This document shows, one piece after another, positions 22,432-36,099 of a DNA stretch of 64,000 bases. The translations under genes were made by a program, and so were the position numbers. Position 1 is the stretch's first letter, and each line of letters begins with the position of its first letter. Below the pieces are notes generated by a model. The model saw only the letters and a list, made by a program, of their open reading frames with translations, was not told the DNA's origin and did no database searches. The stretch is from contig NC_066283.1 of assembly GCF_905404315.1 (NCBI RefSeq), positions 9,300,001-9,364,000 of the forward strand, read 5' to 3'. This stretch comes from Leptidea sinapis. Lineage: Eukaryota > Arthropoda > Insecta > Lepidoptera > Pieridae.

Positions 22432-25400
22432 TGGCCGCCGCACAAAATTATGATTTCAGCAATATGGATATCGTACCCGAGGTTCTCGAGGGTGCTGAGA
22501 ACGATTTTGTGACCATTTTTCAAATCCAAGATGGCCGTTGCACAAAATTATGATTTCAGCAATATGAATATCGTACCCGAGGTTCTCCAGGGTGCAGAGA
22601 ACGATTTTGTGATAATTTTTCAAATCCAAGATGGCTGCCGCACAAAAATATGTATTCAGCAATATGGATATCGTGTCCGAGGTTCTCGAGGGTGAAGAAA
22701 ACAATTTTGGGATCATTTTTAAATCCCAGATGGTCGCCGCTCAAAAGTATGATGACTAGATTTTGGGTATCGTATCAGAGGTTCTCGAGGGTGCTGAGAA
22801 CGATTTTGTGATCATTATTCAAATCCTAGATTGCCGCCGCACAAAATTATGATTTCAGCAATATGGATATCGTACCCGAGGTTCTCGAGGGTGCAGAGAA
22901 AGATTTTGTGGACAGTTTTCAAATCCAAGATGGCCGCCGCACAAAATTATGATTTCAGCAATATGGATATCGTACCCGAGGTTTTCGAAGGTGCAAAGAA
23001 CGATTTTGTGATCATTTTTCAAATCCAAGATGGCCGCCGCTCAAAAGTATGATAACTACATTATGGGTATCGTACCAGAGGTTCTCGAGGGTGCTGAGAA
23101 CGATTTTGTGACCATTTTTCAAATCCAAGATGGCCGTTGCACAAAAATATGTATTAAGCAATATGGATATGGTGTCCGAGGTTCTCGAGGGTGAAAAAAA
23201 CAATTTTGGGATCATTTTTAAATCCGCGATGGCCGCCGCTCAAATGTATGATGACTAGATTATGGGTATCGTATCAGAGGTTCTCGAGGGTGCTGAGAAC
23301 GATTTTGTGATCATTATTCAAATCCTAGATTGCCGCCGCACAACATTATGATTTCAGCAATATGGATATCGTACCCGAGGTTCTCGAGGGTGCAGAGAAA
23401 GATTTTGTGATCAGTTTTCAAATCCAAGATGGCCGCCGCTCAAAAGAATGATAACTACATTATGGGTATCATAACCCAGGTTCTCGAGGGTGCTGAGAAC
23501 AATTTTGTGATCATTATTCAAATCCTAGATTGCCGCCGCACAAAATTATGATTTCAGCAATATGGATATCGTACCCGAGGTTCTCGAGGGTGCAGAGAAA
23601 GATTTTGTGGACAGTTTTCAAATCCAAGATGGCCGCCGCACAAAATTATGATTTCAGCAATATGGATATCGTACCCGAGGTTCTCGAGGGTGCTGAGAAC
23701 GATTTTGTGACCATTTTTCAAATCCAAGATGGCCGTTGCACAAAATTATGATTTCAGCAATATGAATATCGTACCCGAGGTTCTCGAGGGTGCAGAGAAC
23801 GATTTTGTGATAATTTTTCAAATCCAAGATGGCCGCCGCACAAAAATATGTATTCAGCAATATGGATATCGTGTCCGAGGTTCTCGAGGGTGAAGAAAAC
23901 AATTTTGGGATCATTTTTAAATCCCAGATGGCCGCCGCTCAAAAGTATGATGACTAGATTTTGGGTATCGTATCAGAGGTTCTCGAGGGTGCTGAGAACG
24001 ATTTTGTGATCATTATTCAAATCCTAGATTGCCGCCGCACAAAATTATGATTTCAGCAATATGGATATCGTACCCGAGGTTCTCGAGGGTGCAGAGAAAG
24101 ATTTTGTGGACAGTTTTCAAATCCAAGATGGCCGCCGCACAAAATTATGATTTCAGCAATATGGATATCGTACCCGAGGTTTTCGAAGGTGCAAAGAACG
24201 ATTTTGTGATCATTTTTCAAATCCAAGATGGCCGCCGCTCAAAAGTATGATAACTACATTATGGGTATCGTACCAGAGGTTCTCGAGGGTGCTGAGAACG
24301 ATTTTGTGACCATTTTTCAAATCCAAGATGGCCGTTGCACAAAAATATGTATTAAGCAATATGGCTATGGTGTCCGAGGTTCTCGAGGGTGAAAAAAACA
24401 ATTTTGGGATCATTTTTAAATCCGAGATGGCCGCCGCTCAAAAGTATGATGACTAGATTATGGGTATCGTATCAGAGGTTCTCGAGGGTGCTGAGAACGA
24501 TTTTGTGATCATTATTCAAATCCTAGATTGCCGCCGCACAAAATTATGATTTCAGCAATATGGATATCGTACCCGAGGTTCTCGAGGGTGCAGAGAAAGA
24601 TTTTGTGGACAGTTTTCAAATCCAAGATGGCCGCCGCTCAATAGTATGATAACTACATTATGGGTATCTTATCCCAGGTTCTCGAGGGTGCTGATAACGA
24701 TTTTGTGATCATTTTTCTAATCCAAGATGGCCGCCGCACAAAATTATGATAACTACATTATATGTATCGCATCCGAGGTTCTCGAGAGTGCAGAAAACAA
24801 TTTTGGGATCATTTTTAAATCCAAGATGGCCGCCGCTCAAAAGTATGATAACTACATTATGGATATCGTATCAGAGGTTCTCGAGGGTGCTGAGAACGAT
24901 TCTGTGATCAGTTTTCAAATCCAAGATGGCCGCCGCACAAAAATATGATTATAGCAATATGGATATCGTACCCGAGGTTCTCGAGGGTGCAGAGAACGAT
25001 TTGGTGATTATTTTTCAAATCCAAGATGGCCGCCGCACAAAATTATGATTTCAGCAATGTGGATATCGTACCCGAGATTCTCGAAGGTGCAGAGAAAGAT
25101 TTTGTGGTCAGTTTTCAAATCCATGATGGCTACCGCTCAAAAGTATGATAACTATATTATGGGTATCGTAACCCAGGTTCTCGAGGTTGCTGAGAAAAAT
25201 TTTGTGATCATTTTTCAAATCAAAGATGGCCGCCGCCCAAAATTATGATTTCAGCAATATGGATATCGTGTCCGAGGTTCTCGAGGGTGAAGAAAACAAT
25301 TTTGGGATCATTTTTAAATCCCAGATGGCCGCCGCTCAAAAGTATGATGACTAGATTTTGGGTATCGTATCAGAGGTTCTCGAGGGTGCTGAGAACGATT

Positions 25401-28400
25401 TTGTGATCATTATTCAAATCCTAGATTGCCGCCGCACAAAATTATGATTTCAGCAATATGGATATCGTACCCGAGGTTCTCGAGGGTGCAGAGAAAGATT
25501 TTGTGGACAGTTTTCAAATCCAAGATGGCCGCCGCACAAAATTATGATTTCTGCAATATGGATATCGTACCCGAGGTTCTCGAAGGTGCAAAGAACGATT
25601 TTGTGATCATTTTTCAAATCCAAGATGGCCGCCGCTCAAAAGTATGATAACTACATTATGGGTATCGTACCAGAGGTTCTCGAGGGTGCTGAGAACGATT
25701 TTGTGACCATTTTTCAAATCCAAGATGGCCGTTGCACAAAAATATGTATTAAGCAATATGGATATGGTGTCCGAGGTTCTCGAGGGTGAAAAAAACAATT
25801 TTGGGATCATTTTTAAATTCGAGATGGCCGCCGCTCAAAAGTATGATGACTAGATTATGGGTATCGTATCAGAGGTTCTCGAGGGTGCTGAGAACGATTT
25901 TGTGATCATTATTCAAATCCTAGATTGCCGCCGCACAAAATTATGATTTCAGCAATATGGATATCGTACCCGAGGTTCTCGAGGGTGCAGAGAAAGATTT
26001 TGTGGACAGTTTTCAAATCCAAGATGGCCGCCGCTCAATAGTATGATAACTACATTATGGGTATCTTATCCCAGGTTCTCGAGGGTGCTGATAACGATTT
26101 TGTGATCATTTTTCTAATCCAAGATGGCCGCCGCACAAAATTATGATAACTCCATTATGGGTATCGCATCCGAGGTTCTCGAGTGTGCAGAAAACAATTT
26201 TGGGATCATTTTTAAATACAAGATGGCCGCCGCTCAAAAGTATGATAACTACATTATGGATATCGTATCAGAGGTTGTCGAGGGTGCTGAGAACGATTCT
26301 GTGATCAGTTTTCAAATCCAAGATGGCCGCCGCACAAAAATATGATTATAGCAATATGGATATCGTACCCGAGGTTCTCGAGGGTGCAGAGAACGATTTG
26401 GTGATTATTTTTCAAATCCAAGATGGCCGCCGCACAAAATTATGATTTCAGCAATGTGGATATCGTACCCGAGATTCTCGAAGGTGCAGAGAAAGATTTT
26501 GTGGTCAGTTTTCAAATCCATGATGGCTATCGCTCAAAAGTATGATAACTATATTATGGGTATCGTAACCCAGGTTCTCGAGGTTGCTGAGAAAAATTTT
26601 GTGATCATTTTTCAAATCCAAGATGGCCGCCGCACAAAATTATGATTTCAGCAGTATGGATATCGTACCCGAGGTTTTCGAGGGTGCAGAGAACGATTTT
26701 GTGATCATTTTTCAAATCCAAGATGGCCGCCGCTCAAAAGTATGATAACTACATTATGGGTATCGTATCAGAGGTTCCCGAGGGTGCTGAGAACGATTTT
26801 ATGATCATTTTTCAAATCCAAGATGGCCGCCGCACAAAATTATGATTTCAGCAATATGGATATCGTACCCGAGGTTCTCGAGGGTGCAGAGAAAGATTTT
26901 GTGGACAGTTTTCAAATCCAAGATGGCCGCCGCTCAAAAGTATGATAACTACATTATGGGTATCGTATCCCAGGTTCTCGAGGGTGCTGAGAACGATTTT
27001 GTGATCATTTTTCCAATCCAAGATGGCCGCCGCTCAAAAGTATGATAACTACATTATGGGTATTGTAACCCAGGTTCTCGAGGGTGCTGAGAACAATTTT
27101 GTGATCATTTTTCATATCCAAGATGGCCGCCGCACAAAATTATGATTTCCGCAATATGGATATCGTACCCGAGGTTCTCGAGGGTGCAGAGAAAGATTTT
27201 GTGGTCATTTTTCAAATCCAAGATGGCCGCCGCACAAAATTATATTTTCACCAATGTGGATATCGTGTCCGAGGTTCTCGAAGGTGCGGAAAACAATTTT
27301 GGGATCATTTTTAAATCTGAGATGGCCGCCGCTCAATAGAATGAAAACTAGATTATGGGAATCGTATCCTAGGTTCTCGAGGGTGCAGAGAAAGATTTTG
27401 TGGTCATTTTCCAAATCCTAGATTGCCGCCGCACAAAATTATGATTTCAGCAATATTGATATCGTACCCGAGGTTCTCGAGGGTGCAGAGAAAGATTTTG
27501 TGATCATTTTTCAAATCCAAGATGGCCGCCGCACAAAATTATATTTTCACTAATGTGGATATCGTGTCCGAGGTTCTCGAAGGTGCAGAAAACAATTTTG
27601 GGATCATTATTAAATCGGAGATGGTCGCCGCTCAAAAGAATGATAACTAGATTATGGGAATCGTATCCTAGGTTCTCGAGGGTGCAGAGAAAGATTTTGT
27701 GATCATTTTTCAAATCCAAGATGGCCGCCGCACAAAATTATATTTTCACTAATGTGGATATCGTGTCCGAGGTTCTCGAAGGTGCAGAAAACAATTTTGG
27801 GATCATTATTAAATCGGAGATGGTCGCCGCTCAAAAGTATGATAACTACATTATGGGTATCGTATCCCAGGTTCTCGAGGGTGCTGAGAACAATTTTGGG
27901 ATCATTTTCAAATCCAAGATGGCCGCGGCTCAAAAGTATGATAACTACATTATGGGTATCGTATCCCAGGTTCTCGAGGGTGCTGAGAACGATTTTGTGA
28001 TCATTTTTCCAATCCAAGATGGCCGCCGCTCAAAAGTATGATAACTACATTATGGGTATCGTATCCCAGATTCTCGAGGGTGCTGAGAACAATTTTGTGA
28101 TAATTTTTCAAATCCAAGATGGCCGCCGCACAAAAATATGTATTCAGCAATATGGATATCGTGTCCGAGGTTCTCGAGGGTGAACAAATCAATTTTGGGA
28201 TCATTTTTAAATCCGAGATGGCCGCCGCTCAAAAGTATGATAACTACATTATGGGTATCGTATCCCAGGTTCTCGAGGCTGCTGAGAACGATTTTGTGAT
28301 CATTTTTCCAATCCAAGATGGCCGCCGCTCTAAAGTATGATAACTACATTATGGGTATCGTAACCCAGGTTCTCGAGGGTGCTGAGAACAATTTTGTGAT

Positions 28401-28437
28401 AATTTTTCAAATCCAAGATGACCGCCGCACAAAATTA
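22432..28437. repeat. 6.2-kb superrepeat, copy B
   Basis: Tandem partner of copy A. A separate copy lies 22,642-22,643 bp downstream. Internally it carries 1198-bp and 1397-bp sub-units marked by the CAATATGGATATGGTGTCC monomer near 23160, 24360 and 25750. Confidence 0.88.
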
Positions 28438-28820
28438 TGATTTCAGCAGTATGGATATCGTACCCGAGGTTCTCGAGGGTGCAGACAACGATTTTGTGAT
28501 CATTTTTCAAATCCAAGATGGCCGCTGCTCAAAAGTATGATAACTACATTATGGGTATCGTATCAGAGGTTCTCGAGGGTGCTGAGAACGATTTTGTGAT
28601 CATTTTTCAAATCCAAGATGGCCGCCGCACAAAATTATGATTTCAGCAGTATGGATATCGTACCCGAGGTTCTCGAGGGTGCAGACAACGATTTTGTGAT
28701 CATTTTTCAAATCCAAGATGGCCGCTGCTCAAAAGTATGATAACTACATTATGGGTATCGTATCAGAGGTTCTCGAGGGTGCTGAGAACGATTTTGTGAT
28801 CATTTTTCAAATCCAAGATG
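28420..28820. repeat. Exact 200-bp A/B dimer duplicated in tandem
   Basis: Two consecutive 200-bp dimers read the same, including the rare GCAGACAACG and GGCCGCTGCTC variants. This is the clearest example of duplication by whole dimer. Confidence 0.85.
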
Positions 28821-29038
28821 GCCGCCGCACAAAATTATGATTTCAGCAATATGGATATCGTACCCGAGATTCTCGAGGGTGCTGAGAACGATTTGGTGAT
28901 TATTTTTCAAATCCAAGATGGCCGCCGCACAAAATTATGATTTCAGCAATATGGATATCGTACCCGAGGTTCTCGAAGGTGCAAAGAACGATTTTGTGAT
29001 CATTTTTCAAATCCAAGATGGCCGCCGCTCAAAAGTAT

Positions 29039-32000
29039 GATAACTACATTATGGGTATCGTACCAGAGGTTCTCGAGGGTGCTGAGAACGATTTTGTGAC
29101 CATTTTTCAAATCCAAGATGGCCGTTGCACAAAAATATGTATTAAGCAATATGGATATGGTGTCCGAGGTTCTCGAGGGTGAAAAAAACAATTTTGGGAT
29201 CATTTTTAAATCCGAGATGGCCGCTGCTCAAAAGTATGATGACTAGATTATGGGTATCGTATCAGAGGTTCTCGAGGGTGCTGAGAACGATTTTGTGATC
29301 ATTATTCAAATCCTAGATTGCCGCCGCACAAAATTATGATTTCAGCAATATGGATATCGTACCCGAGGTTCTCGAGGGTGCAGAGAAAGATTTTGTGGAC
29401 AGTTTTCAAATCCAAGATGGCCGCCGCTCAATAGTATGATAACTACATTATGGGTATCTTATCCCAGGTTCTCGAGGGTGCTGATAACGATTTTGTGATC
29501 ATTTTTCTAATCCAAGATGGCCGCCGCACAAAATTATGATAACTACATTATGGGTATCGCATCCGAGGTTCTCGAGTGTGCAGAAAACAATTTTGGGATC
29601 ATTTTTAAATCCAAGATGGCCGCCGCTCAAAAGTATGATAACTACATTATGGATATCGTATCAGAGGTTCTCGAGGGTGCTGAGAACGATTCTGTGATCA
29701 GTTTTCAAATCCAAGATGGCCGCCGCACAAAAATATGATTATAGCAATATGGATATCGTACCCGAGGTTCTCGAGGGTGCAGAGAACGATTTGGTGATTA
29801 TTTTTCAAATCCAAGATGGCCGCCGCACAAAATTATGATTTCAGCAATGTGGATATCGTACCCGAGATTCTCGAGGGTGCAGAGAAAGATTTTGTGGTCA
29901 GTTTTCAAATCCATGATGGCTATCGCTCAAAAGTATGATAACTATATTATGGGTATCGTAACCCAGGTTCTCGAGGTTGCTGAGAAAAATTTTGTGATCA
30001 TTTTTCAAATCCAAGATGGCCGCCGCACAAAATTATGATTTCAGCAGTATGGATATCGTACCCGAGGTTCTCGAGGGTGCAGAGAACGATTTTGTGATCA
30101 TTTTTCAAATCCAAGATGGCCGCCGCTCAAAAGTATGATAACTACATTATGGGTATCGTATCAGAGGTTCCCGAGGGTGCTGAGAACGATTTTATGATCA
30201 TTTTTCAAATCCAAGATGGCCGCCGCACAAAATTATGATTTCAGCAATATGGATATCGTACCCGAGGTTCTCGAGGGTGCAGAGAAAGATTTTGTGGACA
30301 GTTTTCAAATCCAAGATGGCCGCCGCTCAAAAGTATGATAACTACATTATGGGTATCGTATCCCAGGTTCTCGAGGGTGCTGAGAACGAGTTTGTGATCA
30401 TTTTTCCAATCCAAGATGGCCGCCGCTCAAAAGTATGATAACTACATTATGGGTATTGTAACCCAGGTTCTCGAGGGTGCTGAGAACAATTTTGTGATCA
30501 TTTTTCATATCCAAGATGGCCGCCGCACAAAATTATGATTTCCGCAATATGGATATCGTACCCGAGGTTCTCGAGGGTGCAGAGAAAGATTTTGTGGTCA
30601 TTTTTCAAATCCAAGATGGCCGCCGCACAAAATTATATTTTCACCAATGTGGATATCGTGTCCGAGGTTCTCGAAGGTGCGGAAAACAATTTTGGGATCA
30701 TTTTTAAATCTGAGATGGCCGCCGCTCAATAGAATGAAAACTAGATTATGGGAATCGTATCCTAGGTTCTCGAGGGTGCAGAGAAAGATTTTGTGGTCAT
30801 TTTCCAAATCCTAGATTGCCGCCGCACAAAATTATGATTTCAGCAATATTGATATCGTACCCGAGGTTCTCGAGGGTGCAGAGAAAGATTTTGTGATCAT
30901 TTTTCAAATCCAAGATGGCCGCCGCACAAAATTATATTTTCACTAATGTGGATATCGTGTCCGAGGTTCTCGAAGGTGCAGAAAACAATTTTGGGATCAT
31001 TATTAAATCGGAGATGGTCGCCGCTCAAAAGAATGATAACTACATTATGGGTATCGTACCAGAGGTTCTCGAGGGTGCTGAGAACGATTTTGTGACCATT
31101 TTTCAAATCCAAGATGGCCGTTGCACAAAAATATGTATTAAGCAATATGGATATGGTGTCCGAGGTTCTCGAGGGTGAAAAAAACAATTTTGGGATCATT
31201 TTTAAATCCGAGATGGCCGCTGCTCAAAAGTATGATGACTAGATTATGGGTATCGTATCAGAGGTTCTCGAGGGTGCTGAGAACGATTTTGTGATCATTA
31301 TTCAAATCCTAGATTGCCGCCGCACAAAATTATGATTTCAGCAATATGGATATCGTACCCGAGGTTCTCGAGGGTGCAGAGAAAGATTTTGTGGACAGTT
31401 TTCAAATCCAAGATGGCCGCCGCTCAATAGTATGATAACTACATTATGGGTATCTTATCCCAGGTTCTCGAGGGTGCTGATAACGATTTTGTGATCATTT
31501 TTCTAATCCAAGATGGCCGCCGCACAAAATTATGATAACTACATTATGGGTATCGCATCCGAGGTTCTCGAGTGTGCAGAAAACAATTTTGGGATCATTT
31601 TTAAATCCAAGATGGCCGCCGCTCAAAAGTATGATAACTACATTATGGATATCGTATCAGAGGTTCTCGAGGGTGCTGAGAACGATTCTGTGATCAGTTT
31701 TCAAATCCAAGATGGCCGCCGCACAAAAATATGATTATAGCAATATGGATATCGTACCCGAGGTTCTCGAGGGTGCAGAGAACGATTTGGTGATTATTTT
31801 TCAAATCCAAGATGGCCGCCGCACAAAATTATGATTTCAGCAATGTGGATATCGTACCCGAGATTCTCGAAGGTGCAGAGAAAGATTTTGTGGTCAGTTT
31901 TCAAATCCATGATGGCTATCGCTCAAAAGTATGATAACTATATTATGGGTATCGTAACCCAGGTTCTCGAGGTTGCTGAGAAAAATTTTGTGATCATTTT

Positions 32001-33030
32001 TCAAATCCAAGATGGCCGCCGCACAAAATTATGATTTCAGCAGTATGGATATCGTACCCGAGGTTCTCGAGGGTGCAGAGAACGATTTTGTGATCATTTT
32101 TCAAATCCAAGATGGCCGCCGCTCAAAAGTATGATAACTACATTATGGGTATCGTATCAGAGGTTCCCGAGGGTGCTGAGAACGATTTTATGATCATTTT
32201 TCTAATCCAAGATGGCCGCCGCACAAAATTATGATTTCAGCAATATGGATACGTACCCTAGGTTCTCGAGGGTGCAGAGAAAGATTTTGTGGACAGTTTT
32301 CAAATCCAAGATGGCCGCCGCTCAAAAGTATGATAACTACATTATGGGTATCGTATCCGAGGTTCTCGAGGGTGCTGAGAACGATTTTGTGATCATTTTT
32401 CCAATCCAAGATGGCCGCCGCTCAAAAGTATGATAACTACATTATGGGTATTGTAACCCAGGTTCTCGAGGGTGCTGAGAACAATTTTGTGATCATTTTT
32501 CATATCCAAGATGGCCGCCGCACAAAATTATGATTTCCGCAATATGGATATCGTACCCGAGGTTCTCGAGGGTGCAGAGAAAGATTTTGTGGTCATTTTT
32601 CAAATCCAAGATGGCCGCCGCACAAAATTATATTTTCACCAATGTGGATATCGTGTCCGAGGTTCTCGAAGGTGCGGAAAACAATTTTGGGATCATTTTT
32701 AAATCTGAGATGGCCGCCGCTCAATAGAATGAAAACTAGATTATGGGAATCGTATCCTAGGTTCTCGAGGGTGCAGAGAAAGATTTTGTGGTCATTTTCC
32801 AAATCCTAGATTGCCGCCGCACAAAATTATGATTTCAGCAATATTGATATCGTACCCGAGGTTCTCGAGGGTGCAGAGAAAGATTTTGTGATCATTTTTC
32901 AAATCCAAGATGGCCGCCGCACAAAATTATATTTTCACTAATGTGGATATCGTGTCCGAGGTTCTCGAAGGTGCAGAAAACAATTTTGGGATCATTTTTT
33001 AATCGGAGATGGTCGCCGCTCAAAAGAATG
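29039..33030. repeat. Tandem 2.0-kb higher-order units (20 monomers)
   Basis: Two units at offset 1996, dropping to 1995 after a single-base loss near 32249 (GGATACGTACCC). The junction is near 31035. The first unit also matches 25.6-27.7 kb at offset 3393, so these are re-duplicated parts of superrepeat copy B. Confidence 0.84.
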
Positions 33031-36000
33031 ATAACTAGATTATGGGAATCGTATCCTAGGTTCTCGAGGGTGCAGAGAAAGATTTGGTGATCATTTTTCA
33101 AATCCAAGATGGCTGCCGCACAAAATTATGATTTCAGCAATATGGATGTCGTATCCTAGGTTCTCGAGAGTGCAGAAAACAATTTTGGGATCATTTTCAA
33201 ATCCAAGATGGCCGCCGCTCAAAAGTATGATAACTACATTATGGGTATCGTATCCCAGGTTCTCGAGGGTGCTGAGAACAATTTTGGGATCATTTTCAAA
33301 TCCAAGATGGCCGCGGCTCAAAAGTATGATAACTACATTATGGGTATCGTATCCCAGGTTCTCGAGGGTGCTGAGAACGATTTTGTGATCATTTTTCCAA
33401 TCCAAGATGGCCGCCGCTCAAAAGTATGATAACTACATTATGGGTATCGTATCCCAGGTTCTCGAGGGTGCTGAGAACAATGTTGTGATAATTTTTCAAA
33501 TCCAAGATGGCCGCCGCACAAAAATATGTATTCAGCAATATGGATATCGTGTCCGAGGTTCTCGAGGGTGAACAAATCAATTTTGGGATCATTTTTAAAT
33601 CCGAGATGGCCGCCGCTCAAAAGTATGATAACTACATTATGGGTATCGTATCCCAGGTTCTCGAGGCTGCTGAGAACGATTTTGTGATCATTTTTCCAAT
33701 CCAAGATGGCCGCCGCTCTAAAGTATGATAACAACATTATGGGTATCGTAACCCAGGTTCTCGAGGGTGCTGAGAACAATTTTGTGATAATTTTTCAAAT
33801 CCAAGATGGCCGCCGCACAAAATTATGATTTCAGCAATATGGATATCGTACCCGAGATTCTCGAAGGTGCAGAGAAAGATTTTGTGGTCAGTTTTCAAAT
33901 CCAAGATGGCTACCGCTCAAAAGTATGATAACTATATTATGGGTATCGTAACCCAGGTTCTCGAGGGTGCTGAGAACAATTTTGTGATCATTTTTCAAAT
34001 CCAAGATGGCCGCCGCACAAAATTATGATTTCAGCCGTATGGATATCGTACCCGAGGTTCTCGAGGGTGCAGACAACGATTTTGTGATCATTTTTCAAAT
34101 CCAAGATGGCCGCTGCTCAAAAGTATGATAACTACATTATGGGTATCGTATCAGAGGTTCTCGAGGGTGCTGAGAACGATTTTGTGATCATTTTTCAAAT
34201 CCAAGATGGCCGCCGCACAAAATTATGATTTCAGCAATATGGATATCGTACCCGAGATTCTCGAGGGTGCTGAGAACGATTTGGTGATTATTTTTCAAAT
34301 CCAAGATGGCCGCCGCACAAAATTATGATTTCAGCAATATGGATATCGTACCCGAGATTCTCGAATGTGCAGAGAAAGATTTTGTGGTCAGTTTTCAAAT
34401 CCAAGATGGCTACCGCTCAAAAGTATGATATCTATATTATGGGTATCGTAACCCAGGTTCTCGAGGGTGCTGAGAACAATTTTGTGATCATTTTTCAAAT
34501 CCAAGATGGCCGCCGCACAAAATTATGATTTCAGCAGTATGGATATCGTACCCGAGGTTCTCGAGGGTGCAGAGAACGATTTTGTGATCATTTTTCAAAT
34601 CCAAGATGGCCGCCGCACAAAATTATGATTACTACATTATGGGTATCGTATCCCAGGTTCTCGAGGGTGCTGAGAACGATTTTGTGATCATTATTCCAAT
34701 CCAAGATGGCTACCGCTCAAAAGTATGATAACTACATTATGGGTATCGTAACCCAGGTTCTCGAGGGTGCTGAGAACAATTTTGTGATCATTTTTCAAAT
34801 CCAAGATGGCCGCCGCACAAAATTATGATTTCAGCAATATGGATATCGTACCCGAGGTTCTCGAGGGTGCAGAGAAAGATTTTGTGGTCATTTTTCAAAT
34901 CCAAGATGGCCGCCGCACAAAATTATATTTTCACCAATGTGGATATCGTGTCCGAGGTTCTCGAAGGTGCAGAAAACAATTTTGGATCATTTTTCAAATC
35001 CAAGATGGCCGCTCAAAAGTATGATTACTACATTATGGGTATAGTACCCAAGGTTCTCGAGAGTGCAGAAAACAATTTTGGGATCATTTTTAAATCCGAG
35101 ATGGCCGCCGCTCAAAAGTATGATAACTAGATTATGGGTATCGTATCCTAGGTTCTCGAGGGTGCAGAGAAAGATTTTGTGATCAGTTTGCTAATACAAG
35201 ATGGCCGCCTCTCAAAAGTATGATAACTACATTATGGGTATCGTAACCCAGGTTCTCGAGGGTGCTGAGAACAATTTTGTGATAATTTTTCAAATCCAAG
35301 ATGGCCGCCGCACAAAATTATATTTTCACCAATGTGTATATCGTAACCCAGGTTCTCGAAGGTGCAGAAAACAATTTTGGGATCATTTTTAAATCGGAGA
35401 TGGCCGCTGCTCAAAAGAATGATAACTAGATTATGGGAATCGTATCCTAGGTTCTCGAGGGTGCAGAGAAAGATTTGGTGATCATTTTTCAAATCCAAGA
35501 TGGCTGCCGCACAAAATTTTGATTTCAGCAATATGGATATCGTATCCTAGGTTCTCGAGAGTGCAGAAAACAATTTTGGGATCATTTTCAAATCCAAGAT
35601 GGCCGCCGCTCAAAAGGATGATAACTACATTATGGGTATCGTATCCCAGGTTCTCGAGGGTGCTGAGAAAGATTCTGTGATCAGTTTTCAAATCCAAGAT
35701 GGCCGCCGCACAAAATTATGTTTTCAGCAATATGGATATCGTACCCGAGGTTTTCGAGGGTGCTGAGAACGATTTGGTGATTATTTTTCAAATCCAAGAT
35801 GGCCGCCGCACAAAATTATGATTTCAGCAATATGGATATCGTACCCGAGATTCTCGAAGGTGCAGAGAAAGATTTTGTGGTCAGTTTTCAAATCCAAGAT
35901 GGCTACCGCTCAAAAGTATGATAACTATATTATGGGTATCGTAACCCAGGTTCTCGAGGTTGCTGAGAACAATTTTGTGATCATTTTTCAAATCCAAGAT

Positions 36001-36099
36001 GGCCGCCGCACTAAATTATGATTTCAGCAGTATGGATATCGTACCCAAGGTTCTCGAGGGTGCAGAGAACGATTTTGTGATCATTTTTCAAATCCAAGA

